Shown here piece by piece: positions 53,964-62,140 of a stretch of DNA of 64,000 bases. Both the position numbers and the translations under genes were made by a program. Each line of letters begins with the position of its first letter. Positions within the stretch are counted from its first letter, which is position 1. This DNA is from Terriglobia bacterium (GTDB lineage Bacteria; Acidobacteriota; Terriglobia; UBA7540), in the NCBI GenBank assembly GCA_030041095.1, contig JASHON010000087.1, positions 1 through 64,000 of the forward strand. Direction: 5' to 3'. The notes under the pieces are model-generated. The model had not been told where the DNA came from, searched no databases, and saw only the letters and a list, made by a program, of their open reading frames with translations.

Positions 53964-55373
53964 TTGACTGAATCTGAATCAAACCTACCGAAACCGGGCG
54001 CGCTGTTGCAGGCGCCCTTGCCTACGCTGCCACGCGCGATTGGCGTCGTAGGAGCAACGGTCATCGTGATCGGCACGATCATCGGCTCCGGCATTTTTTT
54101 GGTTCCGCATAATGTTGCGCTTGAAGTGGGCGGCATCCGCAGTCTTTACCTGGTCTGGATTGTGGGAGGCATTCTCGCCCTTGCGGGAGCGCTTTCCCTT
54201 GCAGAACTTGGAGCGGCCATTCCGGAGGCGGGAGGAGTTTACGTTTATCTGCGAGAAGCTTATGGCCGGCCGATAGCGTTTCTCTTTGGTTGGGCTTCTC
54301 TGCTGGTGATTGATGCGGGATCAGCCGCGACGCTGGCTGTAGCTTTTGGAATCTACAGCGCCACGCTGATTCCCGTCACCGCCCTCGAACAGAAACTGAT
54401 CGGCGCCGCGGTGATCGCCATTCTCACACTCATCAATTTACTGGGCGTCCGAAAGGGGACGGCCGTTCAGGCCATCTTCACCGTGGCCAAACTCGGGGGA
54501 CTGGGCATCATCGTCGGCTGCGCCCTCTATTTTCATCGTGCGACCCGGCCAGGCCCGGTCGGGCGGCTGCCCACCGCTCATACTACGCTGAACTCATTTG
54601 GCATTGCGCTGATTGGCGTGCTGTGGGCCTATCAAGGATGGCACCAGCTTTCTTACAGCGCCGGCGAGATCAGGAAACCATCGCGAAACCTGCCGCTCGG
54701 TTTTCTGCTCGGGACGCTGGTGGTCATGGCCGCGTATCTCATTGCCAACTTCGCCTACCTGCGCACGCTGTCTCTCGATGTGCTGGCCAAACACCAGCGC
54801 GTTGCCGCCGTCACCATGCAGATCCTCGTGGGTCCGCAAGGCGCTGCTTTTGTTTCGATCTTGATTTTGTGCTCGATATTCGGCGCGCTCAACGGCACCT
54901 TGCTCACCTCTTCCCGCGTGTACTACGCCATGGCGCGTGACAAGATCTTCTTTGCGTGGGTATCGAAAATCCACACGCGCTACCGGACACCGGCCTCCGC
55001 GCTGTTGGTCTTGGGAGGCTGGTCCACGCTGCTTGCCCTGAGTGGAACGTACGAACAGCTTTATACTTACGTCGTATTCACGATGTGGACGTTTTCGGCT
55101 GCAGCCATTTTTGCAGTGATTGTGTTACGTCGTAAGATGCCCGGCCTCGCGCGTCCCTATCGAGTGATTGGGTATCCCATACTTCCCCTAGCCTTTGTTC
55201 TTGCGGCGATGCTCATTGTCGTGAACACGGCGGTAGCTGAGCCGGCGGAATCCGCGATCGGGCTTGGCATTGTGTTGACGGGAGTTCCACTCTTCTATCT
55301 GTGGCAGCGCAAGTCCGCGCGCGGAAATCCGTCATACGCGCCATCGAGCGATACGGCCAAACCTGGTGAATGA
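53964..55373 (+). CDS. APC-family amino-acid permease
   Basis: 469 residues with 12 predicted membrane segments. The first helix contains VIVIGTIIGSGIFLVP, the glycine-rich substrate loop of the APC family, followed by AGALSLAELGAAIPEAGGVY and YVYLREAYGRPIAFLFGW. The pattern is that of the LAT/AAT exchangers and of bacterial serine/threonine-type transporters. It starts at a TTG with AGGAAAGG ten bases upstream. Why an amino-acid transporter lies in a fucose/mannose region is unclear; export or uptake direction cannot be told. It precedes the F5/8C-domain protein gene by 59 bases. Confidence 0.9.
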   Translation: MTESESNLPKPGALLQAPLPTLPRAIGVVGATVIVIGTIIGSGIFLVPHNVALEVGGIRSLYLVWIVGGILALAGALSLAELGAAIPEAGGVYVYLREAYGRPIAFLFGWASLLVIDAGSAATLAVAFGIYSATLIPVTALEQKLIGAAVIAILTLINLLGVRKGTAVQAIFTVAKLGGLGIIVGCALYFHRATRPGPVGRLPTAHTTLNSFGIALIGVLWAYQGWHQLSYSAGEIRKPSRNLPLGFLLGTLVVMAAYLIANFAYLRTLSLDVLAKHQRVAAVTMQILVGPQGAAFVSILILCSIFGALNGTLLTSSRVYYAMARDKIFFAWVSKIHTRYRTPASALLVLGGWSTLLALSGTYEQLYTYVVFTMWTFSAAAIFAVIVLRRKMPGLARPYRVIGYPILPLAFVLAAMLIVVNTAVAEPAESAIGLGIVLTGVPLFYLWQRKSARGNPSYAPSSDTAKPGE

Positions 55374-55432
55374 AGCGATGAGTCGGGATGATTTGAATTC
55401 CAACCCTCCAGGTGGTATTGAGAAAGGTTTCT

Positions 55433-57688
55433 ATGCGGAAGCGATTCAAGGCAGGCGAGAAGGGGATCTCACGGCGGCGATTTCTTGTGGATGCAGGCGC
55501 TGCGGCGGCTTGTGCCGTAACCTCGCGCCCGGGCAAGGCATCAAACGCTCCGAGCGGCGCCGCGTCGCACGTGGACCTTGTGAGTGTAGAGGCCGGGCCC
55601 GGCCGATCCACGCATTCTTTTATTCCCAATCGTGCTCTCGGGACTTCGATCGATATTCTCCATTCCTCCGCTTCACCAAACTCCACCTGTTGCCCGAACG
55701 GGGCCGTGGACGAGTTGTACGTCGAATCGACGATCAAGCAGTGTCTATCGGCCGGTTGGGGACCGATGACATACCGTCAAAACACCGAGCTTCAAATGGC
55801 GGCATGGCACTGGAATCAGCACGGCACGTGGAGCGACGCGGCAAACAAGCAAGGTTACTTCACCGGCAGCGCGGAGCCGGCAGATTTCCTCCGGCATTCT
55901 TACGGCTACCCGTTGCCACATAGCGGGAATGCTGGCAACGGTGGTTCCACGAACGAGTTTTCCCGCCTGACCGACGGCAACCCCCAAAGCTATTGGAAGA
56001 GCAACCCCTATCTCACATCCCGCTACACCGGCGAAGATGATTCGCTGCACCCGCAATGGGTGGTGATTGACCTCAACAAAGTGGAAGGCATTAACGCCGT
56101 TCGGATCGCCTGGGCCAATCCGTACGCCACGAAATATGAAGTCCAATACTGGACTGGCTCGGACGCCATGGACGAGCCGACGAAGGGGGAGTGGAACGCG
56201 TTTCCGCGAGGAATCGTAGAGGATGGGCGCGGCGGTACGGTCACCTTGAATCTCGCCGCAGAACCGGTCGAAGCGCGCTTCCTTCGCATCCTGATGTCCC
56301 ATTCCTCCAATACGGCAGGAACACATGGTCCAGACGACCCTCGCAACTCCGCAGGCTACGCCATTCACGAAGTCTATGCAGGGACGTTGAGCCGGACCGG
56401 TGAGTTCATCGACCTCATCAGCCACTCTCCGGATTCGAACCAGACGCCAACTCATTGTTCGTCCATCGATCCGTGGCACTCGGAAAGCGACCTCAACCTG
56501 AGAGTTGGAGATCAGACAGGTTTCGATCTTTTCTTCACGAGCGGGGTGACGAATAACCTTCCCGCCATCGTGCCCATCGCGATGCTTTATGGCACGCCTG
56601 AGGATGCGGCGGCGGAAGTGGCCTATCTTTACCGCAGGAAATATCCGGTGGCTTATGTGGAGATGGGAGAAGAGCCGGACGGGCAATACATCTTGCCCGA
56701 AGATTACGCGGCACTCTACGTGCAGTTTGCCGAAGCCATTCACCGCCTGGTCCCTGACGCCAAGCTCGGCGGGCCTGTCTTCCAGGGAGTGAATGAAGAC
56801 ATCAAGGTGTGGCCGGATGCTGAGGGCCGCACGTCGTGGCTTGGGCGATTCCTTGATTATTTGAAGTCGCACGGCCGCATGTCCGATCTCGCCTTCATGT
56901 CGTTTGAGCACTATCCGTTCGATCCTTGCACGGTCACTTGGAGCGATCTTTATCGTGAGCCGGAGCTCGTGAGCCACATTCTCGAGGTGTGGCGTGAAGA
57001 CGGCCTGCCCGAAAATATCCCAAGGTTCATCACGGAAAGTAACCTCTCGTGGGGCGTGGATCAAGCCTTCGTTGATATCTTTGGCGCGCTCTGGCTGGCC
57101 GATTACGCGGGAGCTTTTCTCACCGCCGGGGGCGACGCGCTTTATTACTACCAATTCTTCCCCTGGCCGGTATTTTCCGGCTGTCACGGCTGGGGAACGT
57201 TTGGCATGTTCACCGCCGGCCCGGATTTCAAGATCCGGCAGTACACCTCACAATATTTTGCGGCGCGGCTCATCAACCTGGAGTGGGTAAAGCCTGGCGG
57301 CGATTTGCACCGCCTCTATCGCGCTTCATGCGACGCAACCGACGCGGATGGGCATCGCCTGGTGACGGTCTATGCCGTGGAGCGGCCCGACGGGATGTGG
57401 GGATTGATGCTCGTGAACCGTGACCAGGAAAACGCACACACCGTGAAGATCGCCTTTCGGGACGAGAGCGAAGGACGGGACGGCTTCTTTTCGGGGCCGG
57501 TCGCTATGATCACGTTCGGCCAAGAGCAGTACGAATGGCACGAGAACGGTGCAGACGGCCATCCCGCACCGGACGGCCCGCCTGTGACCCAGACGGTTTC
57601 CGGAGGCTCCCAAGCCATTTTTACTCTTCCCAGAGCCTCCGTTACGGTCCTGCGCGGAAAGGCCGAGGGCTTGGTGTCGCATCCTTGA
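55433..57688 (+). CDS. Tat-exported F5/8C-domain protein with GH-A-like barrel
   Basis: About 751 residues. A twin-arginine signal (SRRRFLVDAGAAAACAVTS) is followed by a discoidin-type carbohydrate-binding domain (about 165-320: RLTDGNPQSYWKSNPYLTS, PQWVVIDLNKVEGINAVRIA, ARFLRILMSHSSNTAG). The remainder looks like a (beta/alpha)8 barrel: YVEMGEEPDGQYILPEDYAA may hold the acid/base Glu, and RFITESNLSWGVDQ the nucleophile, as in clan GH-A families such as GH39. The family number is uncertain. The ATG at 55433 has GAAAGG upstream; a GTG at 55412 is the alternative. Confidence 0.72.
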   Translation: MRKRFKAGEKGISRRRFLVDAGAAAACAVTSRPGKASNAPSGAASHVDLVSVEAGPGRSTHSFIPNRALGTSIDILHSSASPNSTCCPNGAVDELYVESTIKQCLSAGWGPMTYRQNTELQMAAWHWNQHGTWSDAANKQGYFTGSAEPADFLRHSYGYPLPHSGNAGNGGSTNEFSRLTDGNPQSYWKSNPYLTSRYTGEDDSLHPQWVVIDLNKVEGINAVRIAWANPYATKYEVQYWTGSDAMDEPTKGEWNAFPRGIVEDGRGGTVTLNLAAEPVEARFLRILMSHSSNTAGTHGPDDPRNSAGYAIHEVYAGTLSRTGEFIDLISHSPDSNQTPTHCSSIDPWHSESDLNLRVGDQTGFDLFFTSGVTNNLPAIVPIAMLYGTPEDAAAEVAYLYRRKYPVAYVEMGEEPDGQYILPEDYAALYVQFAEAIHRLVPDAKLGGPVFQGVNEDIKVWPDAEGRTSWLGRFLDYLKSHGRMSDLAFMSFEHYPFDPCTVTWSDLYREPELVSHILEVWREDGLPENIPRFITESNLSWGVDQAFVDIFGALWLADYAGAFLTAGGDALYYYQFFPWPVFSGCHGWGTFGMFTAGPDFKIRQYTSQYFAARLINLEWVKPGGDLHRLYRASCDATDADGHRLVTVYAVERPDGMWGLMLVNRDQENAHTVKIAFRDESEGRDGFFSGPVAMITFGQEQYEWHENGADGHPAPDGPPVTQTVSGGSQAIFTLPRASVTVLRGKAEGLVSHP

Positions 57689-58542
57689 ACGAGCTTGCGC
57701 TGGTGGCGTTCGCCAGACCTCCCTTCTGCTCGCGAAAACCTCTCTCCTCACATACTGCCCTTACTTAAGTTTTCGAAGGGCTTGGCGATCAGTGGCGTCC
57801 TGACATCCCTTTCAGAGTCAACAACTTACTGGGATAGGATGCAACGAATTCTTATAACTAATTTGTTATCAACACGTTGCTGGGTTTGTTGGTATTGGCT
57901 CCCACTGCCGTTATTTGTTTTCAGCAAGTTACTGGGTTTGTTGGTCATTGTTTTTGGCGCCGCCTATCTTCAATAACCTACCAAAGTTGGTTCCATGGTC
58001 TCGGTTCATTCCGGCGTTTTCAACCGGCTCGATGGGGTGACCGGCGCCGCCCATTCATCCATTCCTCCTTGGCTTCAGGCACGACTTCTCCTGTGGCTCG
58101 AAAGTCCGCATCCGCTTCACTTCCTGCGCCCGCTGGTTGCGCTCAAGCTGCAAGCGCAACTTTGTGACCGTCTCGCCCGGCCGGAGTGGAACTGCGGGCC
58201 CCGCCCCCCGCCCACGGGGGCGGGAACGGGCCTGATCCTGCCTCCCGGGGGCGCAGCGCGCAAGAGTGGGAGCTTACCCGGAACAGTATACTATAGTAGC
58301 CTATTAATTTCAAGCAGCCGGAAGCAGGCCGCTTCATCGCCGGGGGTTCAAAAAGGCGTCAAAAAGTTGAAAATCATGGCACGCGCGCGACTGTGCCTAT
58401 GGGTTATCAAGAACGGGAGGGAAGAGCGCAGGTCAAGTTGCTGAGCCAGCCTGCGGGGCGGAAAGAGCACGGAGCCGTTCGGACCTGCGCGCCCTCCCGT
58501 GCCGGTGTTTGCCGCAATCGCGCGATGTGTTACGTTTGAAGA
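57689..58542. other. Long gene-poor region after the glycan locus
   Basis: 854 bases without a recognisable gene. The part 57760-57960 is A/T-rich and carries three degenerate 52-bp units (see separate entry). A very stable hairpin CCCGCCC-ACGG-GGGCGGG lies at 58207-58224, and AGTATACT, a palindrome, near 58287. Several open frames cross the region but none shows family similarity or a good ribosome-binding site. Confidence 0.5.
57825..57945 (+). repeat. Three degenerate tandem units of about 52 bp
   Basis: CTTACTGGG (57825), GTTGCTGGGTTTGTTGGT (57876-57893) and GTTACTGGGTTTGTTGGT (57928-57945) recur at intervals of 51 and 52 bases. The last two differ at one of 18 bases. Unit ends also match in part (TTTGTTATCAACA against TTTGTTTTCAGCA). 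The tract is far richer in A and T than the genes around it. Confidence 0.48.
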
Positions 58543-59562
58543 ATGATGAGTAGCCAAAAACGAAAGTGCGCGAGCAAGGAATCAGAACCGGACGCCCGGC
58601 GGCGCTCGAGAGTAAGGGCCGGTGTGGCCGCCCTTGTCCTCACCATGCTGATGTGCTGCCCTACGCTCACTCGCTCTCAGGACGTGGTGAGCGATGCGGT
58701 TGCCTGGCTACCTCCCGGCACGATCGCGCTGGAGTATTCTGACGCTACCGCCTTACGCGGCCTGCCTGATTACCAGACCCTTCGACGGCACTTCCTTGGC
58801 CGGAACTTGCAATCGCTCGAGAATTCGTTGGCGACTATCGGCATCGCCGAAAGCGATATCAACCAACTGGTGCTGGCGTGGCAGTCGGGGAACGGAAAGG
58901 CGTTCCAGCTCGAAGGCCTGGCCACAGGAACTTTTGACCCTGACGTAATGGCCCAGCGCGCCTCCGCCGCGGGGATCAAGCCGGCAAATGTGGACGGCAG
59001 CAAGGCCTATTGCGTCGCCGCGGGCTCCAGCCAGACGTGCGTTGTTGTTCTTCAGGGGTCACTCGGCATCTTCGGTCCTCTGCCCGTCCTCAACGCGATG
59101 CTCCAGGCTAGAGCGGGTACAGGCTCAGGACTGGCAGGAGGCGGAAACCTTGCCGCGCTTGTCCAGGGCGCGCGAGCGAATGCGCCGATCTGGGGCGTCG
59201 CGCTCGGCTCTGCCGTCTCCAAGTGGTTCGAGTCATGGATGCCGGCGGGAAATAGTCTGCAAATGAACTGGGGTACGGCGTTTCGAGACGTGAGCTCACT
59301 CTCGTATCGGGTGAACGCCGGCGACGACATCGACCTTCGCGTCAAACTGATGTGTGCTTCGGATCAGGCTGCCGCCAGCTTGAGTCAACTGATGCAAGGT
59401 CTGAAGCTCATTCAGAGCATGGCGTGGCAGCGCGCCCACCCTTCACAATCCAACCCTTTCAGTGACCTGGATATTGAGGCGGCGGACAATCAAGTTACGT
59501 TCCACCTTACGGCAAGCTATGCCGCACTGGCAAACCCGGGAATGCTGGGGAAGCAGCCGTGA
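58543..59562 (+). CDS. Secreted or membrane-anchored protein of unknown function
   Basis: 339 residues with an N-terminal hydrophobic segment (AGVAALVLTMLMCCPTLTRS) after a long basic start, so exported or anchored. The mature part holds VAWLPPGTIALEYSDATALR, LENSLATIGIAESDINQLVL and VVVLQGSLGIFGPLPVLNAM. I recall related secreted proteins in Acidobacteriota but no function. The C-terminal half has a two-layer alpha/beta feel with Ala/Ser-rich helices. Its stop codon is the first base of the purine-rich repeat tract bordering the decayed defence island. Confidence 0.65.
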   Translation: MMSSQKRKCASKESEPDARRRSRVRAGVAALVLTMLMCCPTLTRSQDVVSDAVAWLPPGTIALEYSDATALRGLPDYQTLRRHFLGRNLQSLENSLATIGIAESDINQLVLAWQSGNGKAFQLEGLATGTFDPDVMAQRASAAGIKPANVDGSKAYCVAAGSSQTCVVVLQGSLGIFGPLPVLNAMLQARAGTGSGLAGGGNLAALVQGARANAPIWGVALGSAVSKWFESWMPAGNSLQMNWGTAFRDVSSLSYRVNAGDDIDLRVKLMCASDQAAASLSQLMQGLKLIQSMAWQRAHPSQSNPFSDLDIEAADNQVTFHLTASYAALANPGMLGKQP

Positions 59563-59621
59563 GAGGCAGAGACGAGAGACAAGAGGCGAGAGACATGAGG
59601 TAAGAGACGAGCAGGCCTGTC
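59561..59621. repeat. Purine-rich GAGAC repeat tract, left copy
   Basis: About 60 bases built from GAGAC, GAGGC and AAGAGAC words, ending in GCAGGCCTGTCTTT. The same words and a similar end (GCAAGCCTGGCTTT) make up the longer tract at 62295-62422 in the same orientation. The two tracts bracket the decayed defence island. Confidence 0.65.
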
Positions 59622-59768
59622 TTTGCACCGGAGGACAACCGGTTCTTCGTTCACCTCGCGCAGGTACATCTCGATGCGGGTTTTGAGCTCCTCCTTCGAC
59701 TTCACCCGTATCCCACGCAGCAGGGTTTTCGCCATTTTCCCAAAGAGTGATTCAACCAGGTTCGGCCA
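59619..59768 (-). pseudogene. Remnant of an IS630-type transposase C-terminus
   Basis: The frame reads NLVESLFGKMAKTLLRGIRV, then KSKEELKTRIEMYLREVNEE and PVVLR. This matches the end of IS630-family transposases (WLN-VE-FF-KM-R--LRGIRV-SK-EL--RI---I-E-N--PVVFRW), including the region after the last catalytic Glu. The rest of the transposase is absent or shifted in frame upstream (59770-59870). It lies directly after the DUF499 remnant. Confidence 0.6.
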
Positions 59769-59877
59769 AATTCTGCGGGAGTCCCCGCTTTGTGCCAAAG
59801 CTCCACTTGCCGGCAGACGTGAAGCACCTGCTCCATCTTCCCATCGAACTCAGCGGCGCGCCTTGCGGAATCCCTCG

Positions 59878-59961
59878 CGCAATAGCAAATTCGTCAGGAT
59901 TAAACGAGCGGCCTTCGCGGACTTCGGATCGCGGTGTTGTAACTTTGTACCAGGGTTCCAT
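59878..59961 (-). pseudogene. N-terminal remnant of a DUF499 ATPase
   Basis: 28 residues read MEPWYKVTTPRSEVREGRSF followed by NPDEFAIA. The start of DUF499 proteins, large AAA-type ATPases of predicted anti-phage operons, has the pattern PWYKV-TPR-D-REGR---SEFA. It starts 17 bases after the DUF1828/1829 stop, an operon-like spacing. Similarity stops abruptly after the Ala at about 59878; the other 900 or more residues are gone. Confidence 0.58.
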
Positions 59962-59977
59962 AAACACGCCTTGTCAG

Positions 59978-60751
59978 CTAGCCGGCCAGGGCATCCACAT
60001 ATGTGGAGCGTTGTGACCAGATGGCTGGGGCCACGCTGTAAGCATTGAGAGCCTCAACCACATCACCGCCGACCGGCTGCTCCTGATCGTTTAAGAATGC
60101 GAAAGCCTCGGCCTTTGATTCTCCCGCTCGTGCGGCTCGCGTGTCGCTCAGAGTCCAGAGGTAGGCGAAAATATTGTCCTTCTTTGGGGTGGAGATTGCC
60201 TGCAAAATCCGCTCAGGACGCCGTCGAGATTTGGGAATCAGGAAGTCGATTCCGTGATCGTAGCCACTCTTGCCGGCGAGCTTTACCCTGGGCGTGTAGC
60301 GGATGTCATGGCTATCCAGAAAGTTCCGAACCTCCTCAAAGAAGAAACTGGCAACCCGAGGCTGGGCCATCACAAACATATCGTTGACAGCCAGCATCGC
60401 CTGAGCCAGCGAATGTAGCCGCTGGCCAAGATTGGCATCAGACGCTTCGACTACTAGCTGCCGATTTTCTACACGCACTCCCAAACCCTTGAGTACGCTA
60501 TCGAGAACCATCTTCCGTTTCGGGGTATCGAGCTCGAGGCCGCTTGTTCTCAGGTCAGACAGGATGTACCCGTCGTCCGATAGCATAATGTTTCCGTTGC
60601 GTCGTGTTGCGTACACCTGAAGGTGATCGTTATGCCGGTCAAGGAAGGGTGTTGTTAACTCACAGGTTTCCCCCATCTCTTCGGCAGAGAGTCCCTGGCG
60701 AAGCCAGCCTACATATGCATCGATCAGTTTCTGGCACTCTGCCCTATTCAC
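59978..60751 (-). CDS. DUF1828/DUF1829 protein
   Basis: An intact 257-residue protein. The N-terminal DUF1828 part (about 1-95) contains CELTTPFLDRHNDHLQVYAT, NIMLSDDGYILSDLRTSGLE and KRKMVLDSVLKGLGVRVEN. The DUF1829 part (about 110-250) has RYTPRVKLAGKSGYDHGIDF, LIPKSRRRPERILQAISTPK and FAYLWTLSDTRAARAGESKA. The basic and Asp/Lys-rich second part resembles restriction-like nuclease folds (D-----IDF---K pattern), an inference only. The GTG start overlaps the DUF6978 stop as GTGA. It sits inside the remains of a DUF1156-DUF499 defence operon yet keeps a full frame. Confidence 0.8.
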   Translation of the reverse strand: MNRAECQKLIDAYVGWLRQGLSAEEMGETCELTTPFLDRHNDHLQVYATRRNGNIMLSDDGYILSDLRTSGLELDTPKRKMVLDSVLKGLGVRVENRQLVVEASDANLGQRLHSLAQAMLAVNDMFVMAQPRVASFFFEEVRNFLDSHDIRYTPRVKLAGKSGYDHGIDFLIPKSRRRPERILQAISTPKKDNIFAYLWTLSDTRAARAGESKAEAFAFLNDQEQPVGGDVVEALNAYSVAPAIWSQRSTYVDALAG

Positions 60752-61182
60752 ACGATCACCCCCTGAACAGGCGGCGGTGACTCAATGCTACAGAACGCGC
60801 AGAACTCATGGAACGTCGTTCCTGGATCCGTCAACAGCCTGAAACTGTTGCTGTCCACAGGGTAAGCCCACCTATCATCGAAGCCTTCCCTGAACAAATG
60901 CATGTGGGTACCCGACAGCCGCTGGCCATCAGGATTGGTGTGGGGCGCCCCATCTATGTCCAGACGTGCCAGTACAACCACAGTTTGCACCCTGTTTTGA
61001 AACCTGAGCTTGGTGAGGCGCAGCATACCTCGCCAGATGTCCAGCAGGAATGTCTCTCTGTCGCTGGGGTCGGCAAGCTCAAACGTTTCGTCGATCCCTG
61101 GAGAAATGGCGATCGAGGCCGGGGCGCGCACAAAATGCTTTACTACCCGCATAAGATGATCGGCTTCTTCTTGTGTCAGCAT
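60748..61182 (-). CDS. DUF6978-like protein, partner of the DUF1828/1829 protein
   Basis: 144 residues: MLTQEEADHLMRVVKHFVRA, then ETFLLDIWRGMLRLTKLRFQ, VVVLARLDIDGAPHTNPDGQ, GTHMHLFREGFDDRWAYPVD and FHEFCAFCSIESPPPVQG. From memory this is the DUF6978 family. The DIDGAPHTNPDG---THMHLF run with three His residues could bind metal or be catalytic, but no reaction is known to me. It overlaps the next gene by 4 bases, so the two are made together, as in toxin-antitoxin or two-subunit effector pairs. Ten bases upstream ends the DUF1156 remnant. Confidence 0.67.
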   Translation of the reverse strand: MLTQEEADHLMRVVKHFVRAPASIAISPGIDETFELADPSDRETFLLDIWRGMLRLTKLRFQNRVQTVVVLARLDIDGAPHTNPDGQRLSGTHMHLFREGFDDRWAYPVDSNSFRLLTDPGTTFHEFCAFCSIESPPPVQGVIV

Positions 61183-61191
61183 TCTGAAACT

Positions 61192-61389
61192 CTACCTTGG
61201 TACGACTAGCAGCATAGCATCAAGAAGGCGTTTTTCCTCGCTGTCCTTGGGATAAAGCGCCGAAAGGGCATTGGCGAGGCGGAGGAAATCGGGGCTGCGC
61301 TGGGTTTCGGCCTCGAGCGTGGCGCGCAACGCCGCAGCCTGGCCGCCTGCCTGGAGAAGCATCGCGGCATGAACGTGGTCGAGCGTTGT
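61192..61389 (-). pseudogene. C-terminal remnant of a DUF1156 DNA methyltransferase
   Basis: The last 65 codons of the frame read TTLDHVHAAMLLQAGGQAAA, LRATLEAETQRSPDFLRLAN, ALSALYPKDSEEKRLLDAML and LVVPR, then a stop. This is the usual end of DUF1156 adenine methyltransferases of anti-phage operons (LDRVHAAML---G---ALR, RLA-ALSALYP-GSEEKR-LD). The upstream 800 or more residues are missing: the REP-transposase unit begins within 12 bases of the first recognisable residue. Confidence 0.62.
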
Positions 61390-61399
61390 CGCCTGTGGC

Positions 61400-61423
61400 G
61401 CAGGCATCCTGCCTGCTTTTTTT
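61400..61423 (+). repeat. REP hairpin at the end of the transposase remnant
   Basis: GCAGGC-ATCCT-GCCTGC (61400-61416) is a perfect 6-bp stem, followed on the plus strand by seven T. It lies at the 3' end of the REP-associated transposase remnant, where such palindromes are expected. It shares the form GCGC-N-GGC-(A/T)TC-NN-GCC with the hairpins in the element at 44545-44674. Confidence 0.62.
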
Positions 61424-61908
61424 CGTCGGCTGAAACCCCGCGCCATACCAGTAAGGAAATTCCTCGGCATCCTTGCACAATCCCGCCTTAACGGGATTGT
61501 TCCTGATGTACTCGCGAATCCGGAGAAAATCGTTATCGTCCCGCACCAGGTGGTCGTACGACTCCCGCTGCCAGAATTCCTGTCCCGCACGGCCGAGTAT
61601 TTTATTGGCTTCGTTGCCGGTATAGGACTTCCAGTTGTGCAGGACCGAGGAGAGGGTGTGTGGCTTCACCGGTGTTACCTGGACGTACACATGGTTGGGC
61701 ATCACCACATAATCATGGAGTTGATAGCGCTCGCCGTCGAAATGCCGCAAGGCCGTCTCGACGATACCTGCAATGGCAGGCCGCTCGAGCCAACGCGGCC
61801 CACGCCTTGGTCCAAGTAGTTGTCAATCTTCAAGGAGCGGTTTTCATTGAGCTTTTCCAACTCTCGCTCCGGAACCTGTTGATGCTGCCGGCACGTGGCG
61901 CTAGGCAT
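61417..61908 (-). pseudogene. REP-associated tyrosine transposase (RAYT), frameshifted and mutated
   Basis: The Y1-type HUH transposase reads PERELEKLNENRSLKIDNYL in one frame, then PRWLERPAIAGIVETALRHF and DGERYQLHDYVVMPNHVYVQ in another, and continues to REYIRNNPVKAGL with the catalytic Tyr region. There is a frameshift near 61815. The HUH motif, normally NHVHV, is NHVYV, so one metal-binding His is lost. The N-terminus is short. The element separates the helicase and methyltransferase remnants and is associated with the hairpin at its 3' end. Confidence 0.77.
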
Positions 61909-62113
61909 GAACGATTTCGGTGGTGTCGGCTGGGAGAGGCAGGCCCTTTTCGGAGTATTCTTCCGCGAGCAACTGGAAGACGTTCGAGAGCTCCTCTAGC
62001 GCCGCCTCGCGGGTCGGCATCAGCGCGTAGCAGCCGGAGATAGCCGGTATCTCCGCTACCCAGGAACCGTCTTGCTGACGATACAAAACCGTCTTGTACT
62101 CCTCAAGCTTCAT
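61901..62113 (-). CDS. hicB-like: HicB-family antitoxin, orphan
   Basis: 70 residues: MKLEEYKTVLYRQQDGSWVA, EIPAISGCYALMPTREAALE, then ELSNVFQLLAEEYSEKG. This is the partially degraded RNase-H-like fold of HicB antitoxins, which neutralise HicA mRNA-cleaving toxins. No HicA gene is on either side; the downstream position holds the transposase remnant. The frame is open to 62425, but the upstream part codes for helicase remnant and repeat tract, so I use the ATG at 62113. It has no strong ribosome-binding site. Confidence 0.76.
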   Translation of the reverse strand: MKLEEYKTVLYRQQDGSWVAEIPAISGCYALMPTREAALEELSNVFQLLAEEYSEKGLPLPADTTEIVHA

Positions 62114-62140
62114 GAGCCGTACCGTTCTTGACGCCAGTTT

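Noticed and set aside
55745-57187. Long open frame of 480 codons on the minus strand
   Set aside because: It lies opposite the F5/8C-domain gene, shows no family similarity or ribosome-binding site, and its composition follows the complement of the real gene.
57825-57945. Short CRISPR array
   Set aside because: Only two well-matched 18-base copies, spacer-like parts partly similar to each other, and no cas genes in the window.
61400-61423. Intrinsic terminator (stem plus seven T) on the plus strand
   Set aside because: No plus-strand gene ends there; position beside the RAYT remnant and sequence form fit a REP element better.
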